Position numbers and translations under genes: made by a program. The notes beneath the pieces were generated by a model that worked only from the letters and a program-made list of their open reading frames with translations, was not told where the DNA came from and ran no database searches. Positions 8,602 to 16,772 of a stretch of DNA of 64,000 nucleotides are shown here, piece after piece (within the stretch, counting starts at the first letter, position 1; each line of letters opens with the position of its first letter). The DNA is taken from assembly GCA_035492775.1 (NCBI GenBank), contig DATJIW010000073.1, forward strand, positions 18,848 through 82,847, in the 5' to 3' direction. This stretch comes from DATJFQ01 sp035492775. Lineage in GTDB: Bacteria > Acidobacteriota > Vicinamibacteria > Vicinamibacterales > 2-12-FULL-66-21.

Positions 8602-9897
8602 ATGGCGAGGTCCACGCTGCTCCTGTTCATGCTGGGCGCGATCATTTTCGCGCTCGCAAATGTGCTCGCGATCGCGGTGCTGCGCTTTGCCGCGGCCGTC
8701 CGGCGCCTGGCGCGTTCGGATCGGGCGGGCAGCGAAACGCTGCTGATGGCCGACGCCGTGCAGGACGCCGTGCACCGGCTGCGGAACGAGGAGCGCGCGA
8801 TGAAAGCGCGCGCCGAAGAATCCGAGCGCCTGAGCAGCGAGATTATCGCCAGCATGACCTCCGGTGTGCTCGTCGTCGACGAGAAGCGGCGGGTCCGCAC
8901 GCTCAACCCGGCCGGTGTGCATCTGCTGTGGGGCGACGACCCGCAAGCCGGAGCCGGGCCGCAGCCGGGGTCAGACCCCGCGCTGCACGAATTACTCTCG
9001 TCGACGCCCGCGCTCGCTGACGTCGTCGAGGAGTCCCTCGCCTCGGGCAAGCCGATCGTCAGGCGCGCGCTGCGGCTGGAGAGCGCGGGATCGACGGCCT
9101 CGCATCTGGGCGTCACGGTGTCCCCAATCCGCAGCACCACCGGAGCGCTGCAGGGTGCCATCTGCCTGTTCAGCGATCTCAGCGAGGTCGCCGAGCTCGA
9201 AGAGCAGCTGCGCCTCAAGGACAGCCTCGCGCGGCTCGGCGAACTCACGGCAGGCATCGCGCACGAGTTCCGGAACGGCCTCGCCACGATTCACGGCTAC
9301 GCGCGGCTGCTGGACCTGGAAACGCTGCCGGAACAATACCGCCCGTACGTCACCGGCATTCGCGAGGAGACGGAATCGCTCCGTCAGGTCGTCACGCAGT
9401 TCCTGAACTTCGCGAAACCAACCAACCTCGTGCTGGCCCGAATCGACATCGGTGCACTGGTGGAACGCGCGGCCGAAGAGATTGGTGCGGAGGCACGCGC
9501 ACGCGGGGGTCGCATCTCGGTCCGCGGACGATTCGGAAGCGTCGACGGCGACGAGGTGCTGCTGCGCCAGGCGTTCAGCAACCTCTGCCGCAACGCGCTC
9601 GAGGCCTGCGCCGCGATCGGTACTGCTCCCGACATCGCGATCGAAGGCTCGCCCGATCCCTCACAATCGGTGCTGCGGATTGCGATCACCGACAACGGTC
9701 CGGGGATCGACGATCGCGTGGCCTCGCAGATGTTCCAGCCGTTCTTCACGACGAAGGCGAACGGCATCGGCCTCGGACTCGCGCTCGTCCAGAAAATCGT
9801 CGTCACGCACAACGGCCGCATCTCCGCCTCCCGCGATCCCGACCGCGGCGCCCGCATCGTCGTCACGCTGCCGCTCCCCGATTCGGCGCACGCCTGA
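8602..9897 (+). CDS. pilS: PilS-like sensor histidine kinase
   Basis: 431 residues from ATG 8602 (TTG 8596 also possible). One N-terminal membrane helix, then a PAS domain (about 75-190; SGVLVVDEKRRVRTLNPAG), a HisKA dimerisation domain with the phospho-accepting H221 in GIAHEFRNGLATIHGYARLL, and an HATPase domain with N box (NLCRNALEAC), G1 (ITDNGPGID) and G2 (GIGLGLALVQKIV). There is almost no periplasmic sensor. It differs from canonical PilS, which has six helices. The partner is probably the sigma-54 regulator at 12707-14095 in the same cluster. Confidence 0.85.
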   Translation: MARSTLLLFMLGAIIFALANVLAIAVLRFAAAVRRLARSDRAGSETLLMADAVQDAVHRLRNEERAMKARAEESERLSSEIIASMTSGVLVVDEKRRVRTLNPAGVHLLWGDDPQAGAGPQPGSDPALHELLSSTPALADVVEESLASGKPIVRRALRLESAGSTASHLGVTVSPIRSTTGALQGAICLFSDLSEVAELEEQLRLKDSLARLGELTAGIAHEFRNGLATIHGYARLLDLETLPEQYRPYVTGIREETESLRQVVTQFLNFAKPTNLVLARIDIGALVERAAEEIGAEARARGGRISVRGRFGSVDGDEVLLRQAFSNLCRNALEACAAIGTAPDIAIEGSPDPSQSVLRIAITDNGPGIDDRVASQMFQPFFTTKANGIGLGLALVQKIVVTHNGRISASRDPDRGARIVVTLPLPDSAHA

Positions 9898-9908
9898 CAG
9901 CGGTCCAG

Positions 9909-9925
9909 CGAGAGCAGTGCTCTCG
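9909..9925. promoter_or_regulatory. 7-bp inverted repeat between pilS and minor pilins
   Basis: CGAGAGC-AGT-GCTCTCG is a perfect 7-bp palindrome with a 3-nt spacer in the 54-nt gap. An A-rich stretch follows on the + strand, not T, so it is not an intrinsic terminator in the gene direction. It could be a regulator site or an mRNA hairpin. Confidence 0.35.
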
Positions 9926-9951
9926 AAAATTCATCATTCCCTCGCGCGTGA

Positions 9952-10431
9952 ATGACGCGGATTCTGCGTACTTCGGTGGCGCCGCCGCCAATTCGCGCGG
10001 AAATCCGCGCGGTTCGACCTTTGCACCCGTCGATCGGCATGCGGGGCATCAGCCTGATCGAAGTGACGATCGCGACCGCGCTCATGACGACCATGGCGCT
10101 TGGCGTCGCACCGCTCCTGGCGTCCGCCGTGCGGGCGAACGCCACGGCCCGTCTGCAGTTCGCGGCGACGACCGCCGCCAGCGAGCGAATGGAGGATCTG
10201 CTCGCGGCGCCGTTCGCCGACGCGCTCTCGCCAGCGGATGCGTTGACTGTCAACTATCCGGATTTCAGCGACATCGTGACATCGGCCGCCGGAACGTTCG
10301 TCCGGCGCTGGAGCATCACGCAATACGGCGGAGACCCCGCGGACACGCGCGTGTTCAGCGTTCGTGTCACCGCGGATGGCAGGCCGCCCCTCGTAACGCT
10401 GACCACGATACGGACGAGGACGGGACCGTGA
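9952..10431 (+). CDS. Minor pilin, PilV/GspI-like
   Basis: Up to 159 residues. The class III prepilin signature MRG-ISLIEVTIATALM is present, with Gly before the mature Ile and Glu at +5, followed by a hydrophobic helix and a short C-terminal domain of about 100 residues. The start is uncertain: ATG 9952 gives a 32-residue leader, TTG 10021 a 9-residue leader, and ATG 10039 only 3 residues. None has a Shine-Dalgarno sequence. It is followed with a 4-nt overlap by the PilW-like gene. The helix region AATTAASERMEDLLAAPF is typical of PilV/GspI minor pilins. The probable role is priming or tip formation of the pilus. Confidence 0.75.
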   Translation: MTRILRTSVAPPPIRAEIRAVRPLHPSIGMRGISLIEVTIATALMTTMALGVAPLLASAVRANATARLQFAATTAASERMEDLLAAPFADALSPADALTVNYPDFSDIVTSAAGTFVRRWSITQYGGDPADTRVFSVRVTADGRPPLVTLTTIRTRTGP

Positions 10432-11333
10432 GCGATCGCGGGTATTCGCTGGTCGAGATGCTCATATCGATGGCGATCATGCTGACCGTCTTCGGGGGCG
10501 TGTGCCAGCTGGCGTCACCGGCACATGCGACCGCGCTCATCCAGGCGGAGCTGCAGGACATGGAGCAGCGCGCCCGCATTGTCGCCGACAGGCTCACGCG
10601 CGACCTGTGGCTCGCGGGTGCCGGTCCGATCGGCGTACCGCGCGGCGGTCCGCTGGGAGCGCGCTTTACGCCGATCCTGCCGATCATCTGTTGTGGCGGC
10701 GGTGCCGACGCTCCTGGATCGGCGTTCACCGACCGGGTGACGATCATGTACGCGCCGGCGGACGCCATTCAGGCAGTCACCGCAACCGACATCTCGCCTG
10801 GCGCGCTGTTGCTCTCACTTGCGCCAGGGCCTTCGTGCCTGTCTCCGCCCTTGTGCGGATTCGCAGACGGAGATCTGCTTCTCGTCTTCGACGACAGCGG
10901 GTCGTTCGATACGTTTCGGATCGATCTGTCGTCTGGACTGCCGATGTTGCTGCCGCGGTCCAGTCCGTACAGTGCGACGTACACTGCCGGAGCTACAGCG
11001 GTTCGGGTCATCTCCCGCACGTACTTCCACGACGCCATATCCGACCGGTTGTTCGTCAGCGAGAACGAAGCGGCGCCGCAGCCCATCGTAGACGGCGTCA
11101 CAGCGTTCCGGCTCCAGTATCGTGACTCGTCCGGTGCTTCGCTGGACGTTCAGCTCGGAGATGGTCCGTGGCGCGGCGGCGGCGGAACTGTGTACGATGC
11201 CGATCTCCTCCGCGTCCGCAGCGTTCGCGTGTCGTTCACGATCCGCAGCGGTCTTTCCGGTACGGGCGCGCTGAGCATCCCGGACCTCACGTCAGCGATC
11301 GACGTCACTTTGCGAAATGGCGGGAGCGGCTGA
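10428..11333 (+). CDS. Minor pilin, PilW-like
   Basis: 301 residues from GTG 10428, overlapping the previous stop (GTGA). A 5-residue leader MSDRG is followed by YSLVEMLISMAIMLTVFG: the prepilin cleavage site, Glu at +5, and the membrane/polymerisation helix. It continues with the PilW-type QDMEQRARIVADRLTRDLWLAG helix and a large beta-rich C-terminal domain. Several Cys are present (ICCGG; SCLSPPLCG), consistent with disulfides made by the VKOR-DsbA enzyme upstream. The length agrees with PilW proteins of about 300 residues. Confidence 0.8.
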   Translation: MSDRGYSLVEMLISMAIMLTVFGGVCQLASPAHATALIQAELQDMEQRARIVADRLTRDLWLAGAGPIGVPRGGPLGARFTPILPIICCGGGADAPGSAFTDRVTIMYAPADAIQAVTATDISPGALLLSLAPGPSCLSPPLCGFADGDLLLVFDDSGSFDTFRIDLSSGLPMLLPRSSPYSATYTAGATAVRVISRTYFHDAISDRLFVSENEAAPQPIVDGVTAFRLQYRDSSGASLDVQLGDGPWRGGGGTVYDADLLRVRSVRVSFTIRSGLSGTGALSIPDLTSAIDVTLRNGGSG

Positions 11334-11935
11334 TGGCGCTCCTCACGGTGCTCGTCGCCGGTGTGCTGCTCCTCGCGTACGGATTGACCACGACGTTCAT
11401 GGCGAACACGGAGACGGCCATCGCGTCGGCCAATCGCGCGGGACGGGAAGCCGTGTATGCGGCAGACGCTGCCGCGCACGCCGCCATCGCCGAGCTCGCG
11501 CCGATGTCAGTCTGGGATCCGGTGCTTGGCGGCCAGCTCTCGGCGTTTCACGACGTCACCATGACGCCGCGAGTGGACGGGGAGGCCAACCCCCTCGACC
11601 TGGCGGCGCGTACGGCGACCCTGCAGGCGGAGACCGATGCGGTGGCCTCCGGGCCCGACCGGCCGGTCTGGCGCCTGTTCGCGTGGGGGCCGGCATCGAT
11701 GCTGCTTCCGTCTCCCGCATCGATAGGCCCGTTCTACCTCGCCGTGTGGTTCGCTGACGATTCTGGCGATGGCGATGGAAATCCGTCGGCCGACGCGAAC
11801 GGAATCGTAATCGTGCACGCAGAATCGTACGGGGCCGGCGGGGTACTCCGAGCGGTGGAGTGCGTGATAAGCCGCTCGCCGACAACGGGTTCGCGTCCGC
11901 TGCTGCTGTCGTGGCACGAATTGCGACCGATATAA
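11333..11935 (+). CDS. PilX-like hypothetical protein of the minor pilin group
   Basis: 200 residues from ATG 11333, which overlaps the PilW-like stop (TGATG). An N-terminal hydrophobic helix (MALLTVLVAGVLLLAYGL) leads into a helical region with AANRAGREAVYAADAAAHAAIAEL-like spacing, as in PilX/GspK-type minor pilins. The usual prepilin leader and Glu at +5 are absent, also in the upstream extension of the frame. The assignment rests on position (third after PilV- and PilW-like genes) and on the helix pattern. It may be a diverged minor pilin that is not processed by PilD, or simply an anchored protein. Confidence 0.55.
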   Translation: MALLTVLVAGVLLLAYGLTTTFMANTETAIASANRAGREAVYAADAAAHAAIAELAPMSVWDPVLGGQLSAFHDVTMTPRVDGEANPLDLAARTATLQAETDAVASGPDRPVWRLFAWGPASMLLPSPASIGPFYLAVWFADDSGDGDGNPSADANGIVIVHAESYGAGGVLRAVECVISRSPTTGSRPLLLSWHELRPI

Positions 11936-11936
11936 T
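11931..11936 (+). promoter_or_regulatory. -10 box (TATAAT) upstream of the coiled-coil protein gene
   Basis: A perfect TATAAT overlaps the stop codon of the preceding gene. A start about 7 nt downstream would leave a leader of about 9 nt before ATG 11952, containing the SD-like GAAGGA. No -35 box is convincing. Confidence 0.4.
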
Positions 11937-11951
11937 GGGGGAAGGATCCGA

Positions 11952-12692
11952 ATGCACACTTTTGCACCTGCGCTGGCCCTGATCGGGGCGTTGCTGTGGC
12001 CCGCAGCCGCCCACGCGCAGTCGCTTGGCGAGGTCGCGCAGCGGGAGGCTGCCCGCCGGAAGGCTGAGGCGAGCGCGCCGAAAACGGCCGCTCCGCAAAC
12101 GCCTGCGGCGCCCGCGGCGCTTCCCGCGCAGCCCGAAGCGCAGCCGGACGATCAGTTCTCACCCTCCGCGACAGGGAACATATCGCTCGCGGACATTGCG
12201 CGGCGCGAGGCGGCACGCCGGAAGGCGCTCGCGGCGTCCGGACAGCGCGCCAGGCTGCTGACGAACGGCGACGTCAAGAAATGGGAGCCGCCGGCAGACA
12301 CGGCGTCGCCTGATACCACGCCTGTCGTCGGCGAGGCCGGGAAGGCCGCCGATGCGGCTGCCGGCGCGGGGCGCCCAACGGATTCGTCGAAGGACGCCAC
12401 GGACGAGGCAAAGGGTGAAGAATACTGGCATTCGCGCGTCAGCGCCGCGCGCGAGGAACTGCGGCGCAATCAGGCGTTTGCCGAGGCGCTTCAGAGCCGT
12501 ATCAATGCGCTGAGCGCCGAGTTCTCCGCGAAGGACGATCCCGCCGCGCGCGCGCTTGTCGCCGACGATCGGCAGAAAGCGATCGCCGAGCTGGATCGAT
12601 TGACGAAACAGATCGCGGACAATCAGAAGGCGATAGCCGATATCGAGGAAGACGCCCGCCGCGCCGGCGTGCCGGCAGGCTGGATCCGCTGA
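11952..12692 (+). CDS. Secreted coiled-coil protein with duplicated basic motif, unknown function
   Basis: 246 residues. The start is supported by GGGGAAGGA 5-13 nt upstream. The signal peptide ends AAHAQ (cleavage near residue 22-23). Two near-identical segments, SLGEVAQREAARRKA (about 24-38) and SLADIARREAARRKA (about 77-91), are joined by a Pro/Ala-rich linker. The C-terminal 100 residues are charged and helical (EEYWHSRVSAAREELRRNQ; DRLTKQIADNQKAIADIEED), consistent with a coiled coil. No enzyme motif is seen. It lies between the minor pilins and pilR, so a periplasmic structural role near the pilus machine is possible. The function is not recognised. Confidence 0.7.
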   Translation: MHTFAPALALIGALLWPAAAHAQSLGEVAQREAARRKAEASAPKTAAPQTPAAPAALPAQPEAQPDDQFSPSATGNISLADIARREAARRKALAASGQRARLLTNGDVKKWEPPADTASPDTTPVVGEAGKAADAAAGAGRPTDSSKDATDEAKGEEYWHSRVSAAREELRRNQAFAEALQSRINALSAEFSAKDDPAARALVADDRQKAIAELDRLTKQIADNQKAIADIEEDARRAGVPAGWIR

Positions 12693-12706
12693 GTTCCCGT
12701 ACCTGC

Positions 12707-14095
12707 GTGCCCGCGACCGCGCGAATCCTGCTCGTCGAAGACAAGGACTCCCTCCGCACCATGTTGCGCCTGGCGCTCGAGAGCCAGGGCTACGCGGTCG
12801 TGGAAGCTCGCGATCAAGGAGAAGCACTCCGCGAGCTTCACCACGCGGATCCAGACCTCATCCTGTCGGACCTTCGGCTGCCCGAAGGCGACGGGCTTGG
12901 TGTGCTCCGCGCCGCCAAGGAGATTGACGCGGAAATCCCCGTCATCGTGATGACGGCGTACGGGAGCATCGAGGATGCCGTCGCGGCGATGAAGGAAGGC
13001 GCGCTCGACTTCCTCGCCAAGCCTGTCGATCCCGACCATCTGCTCCTGCTCGTCGCGCGCGCGCTCCAGCAGCGGCGTATCGCGACGGAAAATCTGCTGA
13101 TGAAAGAGGAGCTGGCGGTGCGCCGCGGCGCGCCGCAACTCGTCGGCGAGGATCCATCCCTTCGCAAAGTGTTTGCGTCGATGCAGCGCGCGGCGGGCAC
13201 AGATGCCACGGTGCTGCTCGAAGGGGAAAGCGGCACCGGCAAGGAACTGTTCGCCCGGTCGCTGCACGCGCTGAGTCCGAGAGCGGACGCGCCGTTTGTG
13301 GCGATCAACTGCGCCGCGATCCCGGAAACGCTCCTCGAAACGGAACTCTTCGGGCATGAGAAAGGCGCGTTCACCGGTGCGGTCGCGCGCAAGCCCGGCA
13401 AGTTCGAGATGGCGCATCGCGGCACGCTCTTTCTCGACGAGATCGGCGATCTGCCGCTCGCACTGCAGGCCAAGATTCTGCGCGCGCTCGAAGAGAAGCG
13501 GTTCGAGCGCGTGGGGGGTACCGTGTCAGTGCAGGTAGACGTGCGGCTGGTGGCCGCGACCAACCGCGGTCTGAAAGCCGCGGTCGCCGCGCGCCGCTTC
13601 CGCGAGGATCTCTATTTCCGCCTGTCCGTCTTTCCCATCACGGTGCCGCCGCTGCGCGATCGTCCCGGCGACATTCCGCTGCTGGCGAGGTTCTTCGTCG
13701 AGCGCGTCTGCCGCGACCTCAAGCGGCGGCCGCTCACGCTCACACCCGACGCGCTGGAGGCGCTGCAGCGCTACCGCTGGCCGGGTAACGTCCGCGAGCT
13801 GCAGAATTGCATCGAGCGCGCGGCGATCCTCGCGGAAGGGGACGCGATCCTGCCGCGGCACCTGAATCTCTCGTTCGCGGAGCCGCCTGCCCAGCCGGCG
13901 CCGTCGCCCTGGGCCGCGCTCGACCTGTCGGGCTCGCTCAACGAAGTCACGCGGCGCGCGATCACGCAGGTCGAACAGTTGAAGATCGAGGAAGCGCTGA
14001 AAGAGGCGTCCGGCAACAAGGGACGCGCGTCGGAACTGCTCCAGATTCCTTACAAGACGTTCCTGGTCAAGCTGAAGGAACACGGGATCGAATAG
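12707..14095 (+). CDS. pilR: PilR-like sigma-54-dependent response regulator
   Basis: 462 residues from GTG 12707. The receiver domain (1-125) has the phospho-acceptor D55 in LILSDLRLPEGDG and the conserved Lys in LAKPVD. The central AAA+ domain (about 140-375) has Walker A GESGTGKELFARS, the sigma-54-contacting GAFTGA loop, Walker B GTLFLDEIGDL and the R-finger region. The C-terminal Fis-type helix-turn-helix (about 425-462) is EALKEASGNKGRASELLQI. It is an NtrC-family activator and most likely the partner of the histidine kinase at 8602. The expected target is pilin transcription by sigma-54. I found no well-spaced -24/-12 promoter in this region. Confidence 0.88.
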   Translation: MPATARILLVEDKDSLRTMLRLALESQGYAVVEARDQGEALRELHHADPDLILSDLRLPEGDGLGVLRAAKEIDAEIPVIVMTAYGSIEDAVAAMKEGALDFLAKPVDPDHLLLLVARALQQRRIATENLLMKEELAVRRGAPQLVGEDPSLRKVFASMQRAAGTDATVLLEGESGTGKELFARSLHALSPRADAPFVAINCAAIPETLLETELFGHEKGAFTGAVARKPGKFEMAHRGTLFLDEIGDLPLALQAKILRALEEKRFERVGGTVSVQVDVRLVAATNRGLKAAVAARRFREDLYFRLSVFPITVPPLRDRPGDIPLLARFFVERVCRDLKRRPLTLTPDALEALQRYRWPGNVRELQNCIERAAILAEGDAILPRHLNLSFAEPPAQPAPSPWAALDLSGSLNEVTRRAITQVEQLKIEEALKEASGNKGRASELLQIPYKTFLVKLKEHGIE

Positions 14096-14103
14096 CGGAT
14101 CGA

Positions 14104-14149
14104 AGATTCCAGGGTCATTTCAGAGGCGTCAGTCCTGGGTCTGGAATCT
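14104..14149. terminator. Inverted repeat between convergent pilR and aroB
   Basis: AGATTCCAG (14104-14112) and CTGGAATCT (14141-14149) are perfect 9-nt inverted arms separated by 28 nt in the 59-nt convergent gap. No T-run follows on either strand, so this is a possible bidirectional transcription end and not a classic intrinsic terminator. Confidence 0.35.
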
Positions 14150-14154
14150 GAGAT

Positions 14155-15258
14155 TCATCGCGCGACACCCAACCCGTCGAGCGCGCGCTCGATCTCGTCG
14201 GTCGTGACGTCGGCCACGACGTCGCACGATCCGATCGCCGTCGGCAGCACGAAGTGCAGCCGTCCGTTGAGCACCTTCTTGTCGCGGCCGATGCTGTCGA
14301 TGACCTGCGCTGCCGACAGGTCGCCGATGGCGGGCAGCGGTCCCATCGCGGTGATGAGGCTGACGAGCGCTTCGCGGTCGGCGGCGGGCATCGTGCCGCG
14401 ATGCTCTCCGATGCTGGCGGCAGCAAGCATCCCGTAAGCGACCGCTTCACCGTGACGGAGCCGGCGATATTTCGTGACTGCTTCGAGCGCGTGGCCGACC
14501 GTGTGCCCGAAGTTCAGCGTGCGGCGCGCGCCGGTCTCGTGTTCGTCGTCGCCAACCACCCGCGCCTTGATCCGGCACGACTCGCCGATCACCTGCATCA
14601 GCGCTCCGGTGTCGCGCGCGAAGATGGCGCTCAGTGACGCGCTCAGGGTGTCGAACAGGCTGCGGCTGGCGATGACGCCGTACTTGATCGTCTCGTAGAG
14701 TCCCGCGCGGAACTCGCGGCGCGGCAGCGTCCCCAGCAGCTCGGGATCAACGACGACCAGCGCTGGCGGATGGAATGCGCCGATCAGGTTCTTTCCCGCT
14801 GCGTGATTCACGCCGACCTTGCCGCCGATCGCGCTGTCGACCTGCGCGAGCAGGGTGGTCGGCACGTGGACGAGCGCGATTCCGCGCAGATACGTCGCCG
14901 CGGCGAAACCAGCCGTATCCCCGAGGACTCCGCCGCCGATTGCCACGAGCGTGCTCCCGCGGTCCGCGCGTGCGCGGATCAGTCCTTCATAGACGCGGCT
15001 GACCGACTGCAGGTTCTTGAAGCGCTCGCCGTCCGGCAGCAGAATCGGTTCCTCCGCTGACAAGCCTCGAAACCGGTCGCCGTGGAATCTCCAGACCGTG
15101 GCGTTCGACACCAGAACGCACGCGCCCGCGCGGCCGTTGTCGCGCAGCAGACGGCCGGCCCTCGCCGATATACCGGGCGCAATGATCACCGGATACGTTC
15201 CGGCGCGGCTGTCGACATCGATGCGAACCGGAGTCCGGGTCGCGACGGGAGAGGTCAT
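14155..15258 (-). CDS. aroB: 3-dehydroquinate synthase
   Basis: 367 residues, the usual length for AroB. It converts DAHP to 3-dehydroquinate, step two of the shikimate pathway, in the cytoplasm with NAD and a divalent metal. Visible family motifs: the NAD-binding GGGVLGDTAGFAAATYLRG, PTTLLAQVDSAIGGKVGVN, GKNLIGAFHPP, and the metal ligands in RAGLYETIKYG, LNFGHTVGHALE and RHGEAVAYGM. It is transcribed away from proS with a 52-bp shared upstream region and converges on pilR. Confidence 0.95.
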   Translation of the reverse strand: MTSPVATRTPVRIDVDSRAGTYPVIIAPGISARAGRLLRDNGRAGACVLVSNATVWRFHGDRFRGLSAEEPILLPDGERFKNLQSVSRVYEGLIRARADRGSTLVAIGGGVLGDTAGFAAATYLRGIALVHVPTTLLAQVDSAIGGKVGVNHAAGKNLIGAFHPPALVVVDPELLGTLPRREFRAGLYETIKYGVIASRSLFDTLSASLSAIFARDTGALMQVIGESCRIKARVVGDDEHETGARRTLNFGHTVGHALEAVTKYRRLRHGEAVAYGMLAAASIGEHRGTMPAADREALVSLITAMGPLPAIGDLSAAQVIDSIGRDKKVLNGRLHFVLPTAIGSCDVVADVTTDEIERALDGLGVAR

Positions 15259-15275
15259 GACTGGTGTCGGGCGAA

Positions 15276-15284
15276 TGGTAGGAT
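15276..15284 (+). promoter_or_regulatory. Extended -10 upstream of proS
   Basis: TGGTAGGAT fits an extended -10 (TG-n-TAGGAT) in the 52-bp divergent aroB/proS region. A start near 15291 would give a leader of about 20 nt. The bases before ATG 15311 (AACCTCCA) show no Shine-Dalgarno sequence. Confidence 0.35.
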
Positions 15285-15310
15285 AACAAGACTACACGCA
15301 CAAACCTCCA

Positions 15311-16768
15311 ATGTCAGAACAGGTGGACAGCAAGGGCGGCGTCACGGAAATCACGCCGCAGTCCGAGAACTTCTCGCAGTGGTACCTCGACGTGGTTCGC
15401 CGCGCGGAGCTCGCGGACTATACCGAGGTGAAGGGCTGTATGGCCATCCGTCCCTATGGCTATGCCATCTGGGAACTGATCCAGCAGGCCTTCGACCGCC
15501 GCTTCAAGGACACCGGGCACGTCAATGCCTACTTCCCGCTCTTCATTCCTTCCGGACTGCTGATGAAGGAAAAGGAGCACGTGGAGGGGTTCGCGCCGCA
15601 GGTCGCCTGGGTCACCAGAGGCGGCGACGAAGAGCTCGCCGAACCGCTGATCGTCCGTCCCACGTCGGAAGTCATCATCGGCACGCTCTACGCCAAATGG
15701 ATCAAGTCGTGGCGCGATCTACCCGTCCTGATCAACCAGTGGGCGAACGTCGTCCGGTGGGAGAAAGTGACGCGCCCCTTCCTGCGGACGACGGAGTTTC
15801 TGTGGCAGGAAGGACACACGGCGCACGAAACCGAAGATGAGGCGCAGGCCGAGACGATGAAGATCCTGGCGCTCTACAAGGAGTGCGCCGAAACCGAACT
15901 GGCCATGCCGGTCATCGACGGCCAGAAGAGCGAGAGCGAGAAATTCGCCGGCGCCTCGCGTACCTACTCGATCGAGGCCCTCATGGGCGACGGCCGCGCG
16001 CTCCAGGCGGGGACATCACACAATCTGGGCCAGAACTTCGCCAAGGCATTCGGGATCCAGTTTCAGGGCCGCGACAAGACGCTGCAACACGTCTGGACGA
16101 CGTCGTGGGGCGTCTCGACGCGGCTCATCGGCGGCATCATCATGACGCACGGCGACGACAACGGGCTCGTGCTCCCGCCGCGCGTCGCTCCCTATCAGGT
16201 CGTCATCGTCCCGATCTCGCGTGGCAACTGGCAGGAAACGGTGCTGCCGAAGGCGCGCGAGATCGCGGACCTGCTGAAGGCGCGCGGTGTCCGCGTGTTC
16301 CTCGACGAGCGCGACACCTACACGCCCGGATGGAAGTTCGCCGAATGGGAACTCCGCGGCGTGCCGCTGCGCCTGGAGATCGGACCGAAGGACATCGAGA
16401 AAGCGTCCGTGATGGTGGCGCGGCGTGACACTCGCGAGAAGCAGTCGATGCCGATGGACGGGCTCGCCGAGGCGATCGTCGCCCGGCTGGACGACATCCA
16501 GGCGGCGCTGCTCCGGCGCGCGACGCAATTCCGCGAGGAGCACACCACGCGGGTCTCGACGTACGACGAATTCAAGAGCGTGATGGAAGGACGTCCCGGG
16601 TTCGTGATCGCCGGATGGTGCGGCAGCGCCGAGTGCGAAGCACGGATCAAGGCGGACACGCAGGCGACGCTCCGCAACATTCCATTCACGGGCGAGCGGA
16701 CCCGCGCAGCCTGCGTGTTCTGCGGGCAACCCGCGACAGCCGAAGCCTGGTTCGCGAAAGCTTACTGA
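15311..16768 (+). CDS. proS: Prolyl-tRNA synthetase, archaeal/eukaryotic type
   Basis: 485 residues. A class II aminoacyl-tRNA synthetase of the short archaeal/eukaryotic-like form without the bacterial editing insertion. It begins with ENFSQWYLDVVRRAELADY, has class II motif 2 around RPTSEVIIGTLYAKWIKSWRDLP and WQEGHTAHET, and the anticodon-binding domain (VVIVPISRGNW onward). It ends with the zinc-binding extension of this form (WCGSAEC and CVFCGQ) and a terminal Tyr, as is typical. It charges tRNA-Pro. The TPR/GT-C gene starts 4 nt after its stop. Confidence 0.95.
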   Translation: MSEQVDSKGGVTEITPQSENFSQWYLDVVRRAELADYTEVKGCMAIRPYGYAIWELIQQAFDRRFKDTGHVNAYFPLFIPSGLLMKEKEHVEGFAPQVAWVTRGGDEELAEPLIVRPTSEVIIGTLYAKWIKSWRDLPVLINQWANVVRWEKVTRPFLRTTEFLWQEGHTAHETEDEAQAETMKILALYKECAETELAMPVIDGQKSESEKFAGASRTYSIEALMGDGRALQAGTSHNLGQNFAKAFGIQFQGRDKTLQHVWTTSWGVSTRLIGGIIMTHGDDNGLVLPPRVAPYQVVIVPISRGNWQETVLPKAREIADLLKARGVRVFLDERDTYTPGWKFAEWELRGVPLRLEIGPKDIEKASVMVARRDTREKQSMPMDGLAEAIVARLDDIQAALLRRATQFREEHTTRVSTYDEFKSVMEGRPGFVIAGWCGSAECEARIKADTQATLRNIPFTGERTRAACVFCGQPATAEAWFAKAY

Positions 16769-16772
16769 GCCC

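Noticed and set aside
11911..11924. TGGCACG-AA-TTGC resembling a sigma-54 promoter near the PilR gene
   Set aside because: Only 2 nt separate the two halves where 4 are needed, and it lies within a coding region.
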